40,335 nt of DNA, from contig CANRDB010000011.1 in assembly GCA_947629315.1 (NCBI GenBank), positions 1 to 40,335 on the forward strand. Direction: 5' to 3'. The DNA comes from an uncultured Bacilli bacterium (lineage in GTDB: Bacteria; Bacillota_I; Bacilli_A; RF39; UBA660). Positions 32,371-39,880 of this stretch are shown in pieces. Made by a program: the position numbers and the translations under genes. The notes under the pieces are model-generated. The model was not told the origin of the DNA, ran no database searches, and saw only the letters and a program-made list of their open reading frames with translations. How positions within the stretch are numbered: position 1 is the first letter of the stretch; each line of letters starts with the position of its first letter.

Positions 32371-32379
32371 ATTATATCA
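32371..32379 (-). promoter_or_regulatory. proS-frr extended -10 promoter
   Basis: TGATATAAT on the minus strand, 20 nt before the ATG; GGAGGG in between. Confidence 0.5.
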
Positions 32380-32401
32380 TAAAGTTTTCTTTTTTGAATA
32401 G

Positions 32402-32425
32402 AAAAAAAGATATTTCTATCTTTTT
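32402..32425 (-). terminator. Terminator of the tandem lipoprotein genes
   Basis: AAAAAGATA, GAAA, TATCTTTTT with T-run on the minus strand. Here the stop codon is 15 nt away from the hairpin, unlike most others. Confidence 0.8.
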
Positions 32426-32440
32426 CGGTTATAAATGTAA

Positions 32441-32878
32441 TTATTGACAAGTAAAACCTGTCTCTTCCATCATCGTCCGTAGAGAACTCATCGTTCGTCC
32501 CTCTAATTCTTCGATTGCAAATTCTTTTTTACTTTCCTCATCTAATTGAGAGAGAGTTAAAGTTTCTTCTACGATTAAGGTATGATTTTCTTTGGTAACA
32601 CTACACTGAATACCACTTAACTCTTGATACTGTTGACAATGTTTTTGATACTCTTCATAATCTTCTGCTAAGACAGAATCATCCTCTTCATAAGTAATGG
32701 TCGTGATGGTAGAATATTTTTCGAGCGTTTTACCAGAGGAATCATAGAGAAATTGAAATTCTATCTCTCCTGTTGGGTCCTTCGTTTGATAATCATATGT
32801 ACAAGTTAATTTCTCTTGCCTACCACAACCACAGACGAGTACTATTAAAAAAAACAGGAATCCTAATTTTTTCATCAT
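32441..32878 (-). CDS. Lipoprotein, second of a tandem paralogous pair
   Basis: 145 residues; lipobox VCGC after a hydrophobic core, so membrane-anchored outside. It shares with the next upstream gene a Cys pattern in the mature part (LTCTY, KHCQQY, IQCSV, FTCQ at the C-terminus) and the sequence QYQELSGIQCSV versus QYNNLKGFQCSV. Four conserved Cys suggest two disulfides. Possibly related to the YehR/DUF1307 lipoprotein group. It starts 4 nt after its paralogue and shares its promoter. Confidence 0.8.
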   Translation of the reverse strand: MMKKLGFLFFLIVLVCGCGRQEKLTCTYDYQTKDPTGEIEFQFLYDSSGKTLEKYSTITTITYEEDDSVLAEDYEEYQKHCQQYQELSGIQCSVTKENHTLIVEETLTLSQLDEESKKEFAIEELEGRTMSSLRTMMEETGFTCQ

Positions 32879-32882
32879 TCAC

Positions 32883-33332
32883 CTACTCACACACAAATTT
32901 TGAAGAGGAAATAGAAGTTTTAATCGCATCATAATCATATTCGCGAATAGACGTTACTCCATAAGTTTTCGCATCCTCTTCTCCTACTTTACTAATCGTA
33001 ATAGTCATTGTTTTGATAATCGTATCTTCATCACTCTTTACAGAACATTGAAATCCTTTCAAATTGTTATATTGTTCACAACTCTCCTTGACACCCTCTA
33101 ATTCTTCTTGAAAGTTTTCAGATTTGGCTTGTTCGGTTAAAAAAGTAACCGTTTCAATATTCGTCATTTTCTTCAAGTTTTGACCATCCGTATCAAATTG
33201 ATAAATCAATTCCGCTTTTATTTTTAAATCTTCTCCACTATTTTCATAACTACAATGTAATTTTTTTCCAGAACCACATCCGGATAAAACAACTAGAATC
33301 ATGACCAATAGTAACAAAATTGTTTTCTTCAT
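32883..33332 (-). CDS. Lipoprotein, first of a tandem paralogous pair
   Basis: 149 residues, lipobox LSGC. The mature part has the same four Cys as the following gene (LHCSY, ESCEQY, FQCSV, C-terminal FVCE) and a similar alternation of strands and one acidic helix. Function unknown. It has a promoter of the extended -10 type 20 nt upstream, and mutL ends shortly before that. Confidence 0.8.
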   Translation of the reverse strand: MKKTILLLLVMILVVLSGCGSGKKLHCSYENSGEDLKIKAELIYQFDTDGQNLKKMTNIETVTFLTEQAKSENFQEELEGVKESCEQYNNLKGFQCSVKSDEDTIIKTMTITISKVGEEDAKTYGVTSIREYDYDAIKTSISSSKFVCE

Positions 33333-33352
33333 AGGAACCTACTTTCTTCTTC

Positions 33353-33361
33353 ATTATATCA
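33353..33361 (-). promoter_or_regulatory. Extended -10 promoter of the lipoprotein pair
   Basis: TGATATAAT on the minus strand. No terminator separates it from mutL, so read-through from mutL is possible. Confidence 0.5.
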
Positions 33362-33370
33362 CATTTCCTA

Positions 33371-35140
33371 TTAAAATCCACTTCTTTTAAATAACTTTTC
33401 TAAGTCTTGTTTCGAATAATAAATGACCGTTGGTCTTCCGTGTGGACAGTGAAAAGGATTCTCACATTGTCGTAAATCTTGAATGAGATGTTCCATTTCT
33501 TCTAAGGTAATATTCGTATTCGCTTTAATACTCATTTTACAGGCTGCCGTTGCCGATACCAAATCATAGAAACGCGCTAAATCAAAGTTCTTCTCTTGAT
33601 AGATTACCGTCTCTAGAATTTTTTTAATATTATCTTCTGTATAGTCCGTTGGAATCCAAACAGGATGAGCTTTGATGATGACAGAATTAAGACCAAACTC
33701 CTCTATCTCAAAATTCATCTCTCGCAATAGATCAAAGTTTTCTTTTAAAATGATAAATTCATTAGCGGGATACTCTAGTGTAATGGGAACAAGCAAGGAA
33801 ATGGATTCTTTTTTAGGATGTAACAGTTTTGATCTGACTTTTTCATAGTTCACTCGTTCTTTGGCAGCATGCTGATCAATTAAATACATCCCCTTATCGT
33901 TTTGACAGACAATATATGTTCCATGGACAAGTCCTACGGGATAAAGAGGCGGAAGTTTTTCTTCTACATCCTCATGAATTTCTACTGGTTCTTCTATCTG
34001 TGCCAGTTCTTCTTGAACGACATAGGATTCTTCGGGGATCTCATAAGTTTCCTCTTGTTCCGCAACCGTATCCAAAGATAACGTCATATTTTCATAGTGT
34101 TGTGTTACTGCCGGTTCTTCTAGAGAAGTTGGCTCTTCTTCAATATGAGGAATCAATGTCTTTGGTTTCCAAGCATCTTGAATCGTTCGATAGACTAATT
34201 CATTTAGTTCTTCTTGTTTTCCAAATTTAATATCCATTTTCGTAGGATGAATATTGACATCGACAATACTGGTATCTACATGGATATTTAAAACGACGAT
34301 GGGATAACGATTTTCTGGTTGATAAGAATGATATCCTTCTTTCATCCAATGATTTAATTCCGCATTACGAACAATTCTGCCATTGACAAATGTCATCATC
34401 GCATTACGATTCGCGCGGTGAATTTCAGGAAGAGAAATATATCCCTCAATTTCATAATCCGTATTGGATGCATGAATAGGAATCATCTTGCGTGCTAAAG
34501 AAGCTCCATACAAGAAATGAATCACTTTTAGTAAGTTTCCACTACCATCCGTTTTTAATATCTCTTTTCCATCATTCGTAAGAGTAAAACGAATCTCTGG
34601 ATGAGAAAGCGCTAATTTATGCATGTATTCAGTAATGTTTGATAATTCCGTATAGAGACTTTTTAAGTGTTTCAACCTAGCAGGGGTATTATAGAATAAA
34701 TCTTGAACAGTGAGAATGGTTCCCTTTCGACTATCCCCTTTTTCTTGAGAAATCAGTTTTCCACCTTCTAAATGAACAACCGTACCAATATGACCAGTAG
34801 AAGTAGATAACGTTACTTTCGATACAGAGGCAATTGATGCTAAAGCCTCTCCACGGAATCCTAAAGTACCAATTCGATACAAATCTTCTTCTCTCAATAT
34901 TTTACTGGTAGCATGCCTAGAAAAAGCTAAAACGGCATCTTCCTCTTCCATTCCTTTTCCGTTATCAATGACTTTAATTTCTTTCGTACCAGATTCTAAC
35001 AGTTCTACTTTAATTTCTGTACTTTCGGCATCAATACTATTTTCTACTAATTCTTTTACTACAGAAGAACATCGTTCCACTACTTCTCCTGCTGCTATTT
35101 TATTCGCTAATACTTCATCTAAAACATGGATTACTGACAT
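33371..35140 (-). CDS. mutL: DNA mismatch repair protein MutL
   Basis: 589 residues. The N-terminal GHKL ATPase has VLANKIAAGEVVERCSSVVK, IKVIDNGKGMEEEDA, FSRHATSKI and TLGFRGEALASIASVSKV. A Glu/Pro-rich linker (about 345-415) follows, then the C-terminal domain with the endonuclease motif DQHAAKERVNYE, which fits DQHA(X)2E(X)4E, and CPHGRPT. MutL here is thus a nicking type that needs no MutH. MutS is not next to it. I start at the ATG at 35140, where AGGTGG and the conserved MSVIHVLDE begin; an upstream in-frame stretch covers the promoter and terminator. Confidence 0.97.
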   Translation of the reverse strand: MSVIHVLDEVLANKIAAGEVVERCSSVVKELVENSIDAESTEIKVELLESGTKEIKVIDNGKGMEEEDAVLAFSRHATSKILREEDLYRIGTLGFRGEALASIASVSKVTLSTSTGHIGTVVHLEGGKLISQEKGDSRKGTILTVQDLFYNTPARLKHLKSLYTELSNITEYMHKLALSHPEIRFTLTNDGKEILKTDGSGNLLKVIHFLYGASLARKMIPIHASNTDYEIEGYISLPEIHRANRNAMMTFVNGRIVRNAELNHWMKEGYHSYQPENRYPIVVLNIHVDTSIVDVNIHPTKMDIKFGKQEELNELVYRTIQDAWKPKTLIPHIEEEPTSLEEPAVTQHYENMTLSLDTVAEQEETYEIPEESYVVQEELAQIEEPVEIHEDVEEKLPPLYPVGLVHGTYIVCQNDKGMYLIDQHAAKERVNYEKVRSKLLHPKKESISLLVPITLEYPANEFIILKENFDLLREMNFEIEEFGLNSVIIKAHPVWIPTDYTEDNIKKILETVIYQEKNFDLARFYDLVSATAACKMSIKANTNITLEEMEHLIQDLRQCENPFHCPHGRPTVIYYSKQDLEKLFKRSGF

Positions 35141-35155
35141 ATTACCACCTAATTC

Positions 35156-35164
35156 ATTATACCA
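35156..35164 (-). promoter_or_regulatory. mutL extended -10 promoter
   Basis: TGGTATAAT on the minus strand, 15 nt before the ATG, directly after the terminator of the upstream gene. Confidence 0.55.
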
Positions 35165-35191
35165 CAAAAAATAGGCAATTACTTGCCTATT
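35165..35191 (-). terminator. Terminator of the CYTH-like gene
   Basis: AATAGGCAA, loop GTAA, TTGCCTATT, T-run on the minus strand. The loop contains the stop codon. Confidence 0.9.
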
Positions 35192-35652
35192 CCTTGTAGT
35201 TCTATCGAAACTTTCGTCACAGTCTCTTTTTTCCCTTCTACGGTAACCATACAATAACACTCTGGCTCTAGGTATTGATCTATTTCTATCCGAACATTTT
35301 CCAGTTCGTACACGAAACGATTCCTCACAAAAGTTGTTGTCAGTGTATATTGAAAAATCGATAAAATTGAAAAAATAGCTTCCTGATTATTTTTCATAAC
35401 CTTTAATGGTAAAGTTTCTGTCTTTCCTTGATGAATAGCGTCAAAACGACAATCTTCTTTAAAATCCAATACTGTTTCTGATCTCTCTACATCAATCGTA
35501 ATTCTTGCTACGACATCCGTTCCATTTTGATAGAGTTTTCGAATTTCTTTCGTCTCTTTGCGTTTATGATAGCCATGATGGACACAATAATCTACATATG
35601 GTTTTATAGAGGATACCTGGAAATGATATTCCTGTTCCACAATATTTCTCAT
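35179..35652 (-). CDS. CYTH/triphosphate-tunnel-like protein (atypical)
   Basis: 157 residues. The pattern fits CYTH (triphosphate tunnel) proteins: an N-terminal EQEYHFQV where the family has ExExK, then VVARITIDV, FVRNRFVYELENVRIEIDQY and CYCMVTVEG, which would be the Arg/Lys/Glu tunnel strands. The Lys of ExExK is His. The assignment is by pattern only, so moderate. CYTH proteins hydrolyse triphosphates or act as adenylyl cyclases. It lies before mutL but has its own terminator. AGGGAGG precedes the ATG. Confidence 0.6.
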   Translation of the reverse strand: MRNIVEQEYHFQVSSIKPYVDYCVHHGYHKRKETKEIRKLYQNGTDVVARITIDVERSETVLDFKEDCRFDAIHQGKTETLPLKVMKNNQEAIFSILSIFQYTLTTTFVRNRFVYELENVRIEIDQYLEPECYCMVTVEGKKETVTKVSIELQGIGK

Positions 35653-35673
35653 ACCAATTCCTCCCTAGAAATA

Positions 35674-35699
35674 AAGAAGGTTAATCCCTTAACCTTCTT
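35674..35699 (-). terminator. Terminator of the Gln/Met-tail membrane protein gene
   Basis: AAGAAGGTTAA, GGGA, TTAACCTTCTT on the minus strand (11 bp). The stop codon 35698-35700 overlaps the stem base. The T-run is short, so it may be partial, allowing read-through to the CYTH-like gene. Confidence 0.7.
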
Positions 35700-36843
35700 A
35701 TTGCATTGGATTGTTATTATTTTGACTTGGTTGATACGTAGCAGGTTGTTGTGCCATAGGAGCAGTATTCATAGGTTGCCCCATCATTGGTTGTTGTTGC
35801 ACTGGTTGATTCATCGTTGGTTGCTGCTGAGGCATCATTTGTTGATTCATCATTGGTTGTTGTGGCATAGCATTGGTAGCTACTCCTCCTGCTGCTACTG
35901 CCACTGGGGCAACACCAACAGATGCTCCTTCTGCTTCTGCTTTTGAACAAAGATTAGCGAATTTTTTACTCCATCCTTTGGCTTTATTATATAAGTCAAA
36001 CTGTGGTTGTTGATTATAACTTACTTGCATATACTTATTCACTACAGAAATCGTAATCCATGAATCTACGAAAGATTCCTTTAAAGATAACATAATTAAA
36101 CATGCACTAATAATTGCAATCAAAGTCACTAGGAAAGAGGATTCTGTAAAGAACATAGAGAATAAACCTGATAAAATCATCCAGAATACAAAAGTTCCTA
36201 CTACATAGAATACGATAATAAAGATAACTATTCCAACCGCATTCTTTAAGATTTCTTTCCAGTTTTGGAAATATAGAACAACACCATCTGCTGCTCCTTT
36301 CCAAGCACTTTCATCTTTGCGAATAAAAATTCTAGCGAGAACTGCCTCATCTACATATCCAAGAACAATTCCAACAAACATATTGATAATGCTCACAATA
36401 TTTTGAACCGCTTGAACATTTCCAAATACTCCACCAATTTTACTAATGATGGCTTGAATTTGTTTGACAGCACCAGCAATTAATCCATCTAATCCATAGA
36501 ACACAGAAGAGGCAACAAATCTTCTTTTTACTTGTTCCTGTCCATACTTTACTACGGATACTCCTTGTGGCATCGTTCCGGTAACGGCTAATTCCGAAAT
36601 AACCGCAATATGAGCTGCTTTCACTAAATAGTTGATATATCTACTGAAAGCGGCATAAATCGCTATACCAATAATAATAGCGACCAAACCAATAAAGGCT
36701 CCGATACTGCCCGTTGCTAACGAACCAATAATTAAAAATATAATCACATAATATGCAATAATTCCTACACCTAGTAAAAGATATAGAAAAAATCTCATCC
36801 AGACAAATGGCATTGTCCGTTTTAAAATATCTGTATTTTTCAC
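35698..36843 (-). CDS. Multi-pass membrane protein with Gln/Met/Pro-rich tail
   Basis: 381 residues with about five to six hydrophobic segments in the first 270 (about 15-45, 48-70, 150-165, 200-230, 235-255). The last 55 residues are low-complexity PQQPMMNQQMMPQQQ-like sequence, presumably cytoplasmic and disordered. The membrane part is not a family that I can name; it loosely resembles uncharacterised 'DUF' membrane proteins of gut Firmicutes. The promoter has a good -35 and an extended -10. Confidence 0.75.
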   Translation of the reverse strand: MKNTDILKRTMPFVWMRFFLYLLLGVGIIAYYVIIFLIIGSLATGSIGAFIGLVAIIIGIAIYAAFSRYINYLVKAAHIAVISELAVTGTMPQGVSVVKYGQEQVKRRFVASSVFYGLDGLIAGAVKQIQAIISKIGGVFGNVQAVQNIVSIINMFVGIVLGYVDEAVLARIFIRKDESAWKGAADGVVLYFQNWKEILKNAVGIVIFIIVFYVVGTFVFWMILSGLFSMFFTESSFLVTLIAIISACLIMLSLKESFVDSWITISVVNKYMQVSYNQQPQFDLYNKAKGWSKKFANLCSKAEAEGASVGVAPVAVAAGGVATNAMPQQPMMNQQMMPQQQPTMNQPVQQQPMMGQPMNTAPMAQQPATYQPSQNNNNPMQ

Positions 36844-36867
36844 TTCACTACCCTACTTTCTATATTG

Positions 36868-36896
36868 AATATAACAAATTTTTTAAAAGTTATCAA
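36868..36896 (-). promoter_or_regulatory. Promoter of the Gln/Met-tail membrane protein gene
   Basis: On the minus strand TTGATA (36896-36891), 17-bp spacer ending TGT, TATATT (36873-36868). Confidence 0.65.
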
Positions 36897-36913
36897 GTTT
36901 TTTTTGAAAAAAC

Positions 36914-36957
36914 AAAAAAGAAGAGTAAAGGATTTATCAACCTTATATAATCTCTTC
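36914..36957 (-). terminator. suf operon terminator
   Basis: On the minus strand GAAGAG, long interior with AAGG/CCTT pairing, CTCTTC, T6. The sufS stop (36943-36945) lies inside. It marks the end of the operon. Confidence 0.7.
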
Positions 36958-38133
36958 TTTCATTTTTGGATTCTTTAACACTTCTACCAATGTATCAATT
37001 TCTTCTTTGGTATTGTAAAAATATAGACTCATTCGACAGGTATTCTTAATTCCTAAATCATCTTTTAATATTTTAGCGCAATGATTACCAGCTCGTACAC
37101 AGATGCGATATTTATTGAGATAAATCGCTAAATCTTGGGCAAAAATATCGCGAATATTAAACGTGACAATACCACTTTCGCTATGTTCATTGTAAAGAAT
37201 GATGTCTGGTACTTCTTTTAATCTTTGAATGGCATATGCTCGTAGTTCTTGTTCCATCTTCAATATGCGTTCCATACCAATGTTTTCTAAGTATTCGATA
37301 ACTGCTCCAAAACCAATTACAGCTGCTATATTAGGGGTTCCTGCCTCAAAGAATTGAGGAATCTCATGATAGACGACAGTTCCATCAAATTCAAAGGAAG
37401 AATTCATTCCTCCTCCAACAATAAGTGGTCGAAATTGTTTTAAATATTTTTCTTTGCCGTATAAAACTCCTAATCCCGTTGGTCCACACATCTTATGCGC
37501 TGAAAAAGCCATAAAATCGACATCTAAATCTTTCACATCTATTTTTTGATGAGGAACACTTTGCGCACCATCACACACTACTAAAATATTATTGTGATGA
37601 GCAAGTTCGGTAATTTCTTTGATAGGTCGAATATCTCCTACTACATTGGTAACATGGGCAAGGGAAATTACCTGCGTCCGTGGAGTAATACTATTTTGGA
37701 CATTTTCCAAAGTTACTTTTAAATCCTCATTTAAAGGAATATATTTGACGACAATGCCTTTCCTTTTCGCTAACTCAAACCAAGGTAATATGTTAGAAGC
37801 ATGTTCTGCTTTCGTTAGTAAGACTTCATCTCCCTCTTCCAAATAGTCTTCAAAGAATCCCCAGACAATTTTAGAAAGAGAATCCGTAGCATTATTGGTA
37901 AAAGCTACTTCATTGACATTAGCATTAATAAAGTTACTCACTAAATATCTTGTTTTCTCATATAGTGCATCAACCTTTAAACTGATATCATAATCTCCCC
38001 GATGAGCATTCGCACTATAATGATTATAGTATTCACTGATAGTATCCGCTAATACCTTTGGTTTTAAAGTTGTTGCCCCACTATCTAAATAGATAAGATC
38101 ATCTTGATACATTAAAAAATCTTCTCGATTCAC
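36943..38133 (-). CDS. sufS: Cysteine desulfurase SufS
   Basis: PLP enzyme that takes sulfur from cysteine for Fe-S assembly. 396 residues. PLP-lysine Lys214 lies in AFSAHKMCGPTG, and the catalytic Cys352 in RAGNHCAK. Other landmarks are LDSGATTLKP, NATDSLSKI, TKAEHASNILPW and VCDGAQSVPH. It follows sufD by 3 nt, in the order sufC-sufD-sufS. No sufU or sufB follows; a terminator does. A scaffold/activator must come from elsewhere in the genome. Confidence 0.97.
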   Translation of the reverse strand: MNREDFLMYQDDLIYLDSGATTLKPKVLADTISEYYNHYSANAHRGDYDISLKVDALYEKTRYLVSNFINANVNEVAFTNNATDSLSKIVWGFFEDYLEEGDEVLLTKAEHASNILPWFELAKRKGIVVKYIPLNEDLKVTLENVQNSITPRTQVISLAHVTNVVGDIRPIKEITELAHHNNILVVCDGAQSVPHQKIDVKDLDVDFMAFSAHKMCGPTGLGVLYGKEKYLKQFRPLIVGGGMNSSFEFDGTVVYHEIPQFFEAGTPNIAAVIGFGAVIEYLENIGMERILKMEQELRAYAIQRLKEVPDIILYNEHSESGIVTFNIRDIFAQDLAIYLNKYRICVRAGNHCAKILKDDLGIKNTCRMSLYFYNTKEEIDTLVEVLKNPKMKEEII

Positions 38134-38136
38134 AGT

Positions 38137-38928
38137 TCACCTCCACTCTTTTTTAATCATACGTTCTATCTCTTTTTGCATTTTAGAATTTTCAATATCA
38201 CTTTTCAAAAATCCTTGAAGAAGAAGTTTTGTCGCATCTATCTGGGAAATACCACGACTCTGTAAATAGAATAGTTCTTCTTTACTAAATCTTCCAATTA
38301 AAGCAGAATGATTCGCTTCTACGTCATATTCTTCAATATAGAGATTAGGACGAATCTCATTTTTCTTTTCATTATTACTGATAATGCGATTATTTTGATT
38401 GGCTACACAGCCTTTCATTCCCTTTGGAATGAATGTCGATACTTGAATTGTTTCTGAACCATCTTCTTTACTCACAATATTATTCTTAATAGAACTGTTC
38501 GTTTCTTTCGCATCGTGATAAATATAGTAATCGATGGTTTCTTTTCCTGTCACAATATCTTTTAAGAAATATTGGATGGATGCTCCCTCTGCTTGCAAAT
38601 GAACTTCGACCATTTCCTTACTTGGTGCATTTTGTAGTTTATAAACTGTTCCTTGAGACATTTTTCCAATTTGATAACAATATTGTACTTTCGTTTGAAC
38701 TAAATTTTGATAGAGGTAAAGATGAAACTGACAGTTTGGATCTACCTCTACGATAACTTTCCATTTTTTATCGTGAGCAGAAAAACGAAATTCTATGTCA
38801 CAGTTCTTATGAATTTGAATTCTCAGTTCAGCAATCTCAAAAATATCATGGGCTGGTTTCACAAAGACAGACACTTTCTTCGAAACTTTTGTTTCTACTT
38901 GTTCTTCTACTACTGTTATTTTATTCAT
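38137..38928 (-). CDS. sufD: SufD-like Fe-S assembly protein, short
   Basis: 263 residues versus roughly 430 for SufD. The conserved C-terminal SufBD core is visible: KGCVANQNNRIISNNEKKNE, IRPNLYIEEYDVEANHSALI, GRFSKEELFYLQSRGIS and ATKLLLQGFL. The N-terminal helical domain is missing. It starts inside sufC (8-nt overlap). It would pair with SufC in the scaffold or iron-acquisition complex. It has no cluster-ligand Cys like that of SufB; Cys in KGCVANQ is seen. Confidence 0.88.
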   Translation of the reverse strand: MNKITVVEEQVETKVSKKVSVFVKPAHDIFEIAELRIQIHKNCDIEFRFSAHDKKWKVIVEVDPNCQFHLYLYQNLVQTKVQYCYQIGKMSQGTVYKLQNAPSKEMVEVHLQAEGASIQYFLKDIVTGKETIDYYIYHDAKETNSSIKNNIVSKEDGSETIQVSTFIPKGMKGCVANQNNRIISNNEKKNEIRPNLYIEEYDVEANHSALIGRFSKEELFYLQSRGISQIDATKLLLQGFLKSDIENSKMQKEIERMIKKEWR

Positions 38929-39709
38929 GATGTGCCATTTCCTTCATCATACAAGTACCAAGATTCGATTGTTTTTTTTCTATTTTTTCATATCCGTTTT
39001 TCTCAATGTAATCTACCAGTTGAAAATCCCCACTTTGCACAATTCTTCCATTCATCATGACATGAACAAAATCGGGATGAATATATTCTAATAAACGGCG
39101 ATAATGAGTAATTAATAAAACACCACAATGACTTTCTTTTTGATAATCCATGACATTTTCTCCCACTATCTTTAAACTATCGACATCGAGACCAGAATCA
39201 ATTTCATCTAATAAAACCATATCTGGTTTTAAAAGTTCCATTTGAAGAATTTCACTCTTTTTCCGTTCTCCTCCACTAAATCCTTGATTAATTCCTCGAT
39301 TCACCATATCATGATCCATACTTAATTTATCAATCGTTGCATCTAGTTCTTTAATAAACGGAAACAGTTTAAAATTTTCTTTTTCTTTCGTTGAAACAAT
39401 GGTTCTTAAGAAATCCGCATTACTAACTCCCTCTATGGCAACAGGAGATTGCATACCTAAGAATATTCCTAAATGAGCCCGTTCATCGACTGTTAAGTTC
39501 GTAATATCTTTTCCATCATACAAAATAGAACCCGATACCACATGATAGCTGTCATCTCCCATAATCACTTTTGTCAATGTACTTTTCCCAGTTCCGTTAG
39601 GTCCCATAATCGCATGGATTTCTCCACTGTTCATGGTTAGAGAAAAGGATGATAAGATTTCTTTATCCTCGATCGTAACAGTTAAATCTTTGATTTCTAA
39701 TGTATGCAT
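38921..39709 (-). CDS. sufC: Fe-S assembly ATPase SufC
   Basis: ABC-type soluble ATPase of the SUF complex. 262 residues: Walker A MGPNGTGKSTLTK, SufC-type Q-loop region (GMQSPVAIEGVSNADFLR), signature FSGGERKKSEILQ, Walker B DMVLLDEIDSGLD and H-loop LITHYRR. First gene of sufC-sufD-sufS. GGAGAT precedes the ATG. A -10 (39728-39733) lies 18 nt upstream. Confidence 0.97.
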   Translation of the reverse strand: MHTLEIKDLTVTIEDKEILSSFSLTMNSGEIHAIMGPNGTGKSTLTKVIMGDDSYHVVSGSILYDGKDITNLTVDERAHLGIFLGMQSPVAIEGVSNADFLRTIVSTKEKENFKLFPFIKELDATIDKLSMDHDMVNRGINQGFSGGERKKSEILQMELLKPDMVLLDEIDSGLDVDSLKIVGENVMDYQKESHCGVLLITHYRRLLEYIHPDFVHVMMNGRIVQSGDFQLVDYIEKNGYEKIEKKQSNLGTCMMKEMAHHE

Positions 39710-39727
39710 ATAATCATCTCCAAAAGT

Positions 39728-39733
39728 ATTATA
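39728..39733 (-). promoter_or_regulatory. suf operon -10 box
   Basis: TAGTATAAT on the minus strand, 18 nt from the sufC ATG. -35 weak. Confidence 0.45.
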
Positions 39734-39763
39734 CTAAAAAATAGAAAAATTAAAAAGTCTTTG

Positions 39764-39846
39764 TATAATTTTTTCTAGATTCGTTCATGATATTTATGAA
39801 TATCCGCAAATATTCACGTCAAGACGAATTTCTCGTCTTTTTTGAT
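39764..39846 (+). ncRNA. Candidate small structured RNA upstream of the HIT gene
   Basis: Plus-strand segment between divergent sufC and the HIT gene. A TATAAT (39764-39769) is followed by overlapping inverted repeats (TTCAT/ATGAA and GAATAT/ATATTC), then a T-tailed terminator (39821-39843). No upstream plus-strand gene needs this terminator, and the HIT promoter lies after it. This implies a short transcript of about 65-70 nt, or an attenuated leader. The -35 is poor, so it is tentative. Confidence 0.3.
39821..39843 (+). terminator. Orphan plus-strand terminator before the HIT gene
   Basis: AAGACGA, loop ATTTC, TCGTCTT and a T6 run. The T-run is only on the plus strand, where no upstream gene is known. 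Confidence 0.65.
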
Positions 39847-39852
39847 GGGACG

Positions 39853-39861
39853 TGTTATAAT
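39853..39861 (+). promoter_or_regulatory. HIT gene extended -10 promoter
   Basis: TGTTATAAT, 19 nt to the ATG, with GGAG in between. Confidence 0.55.
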
Positions 39862-39880
39862 AAAGACGGAGTGTGAATAT

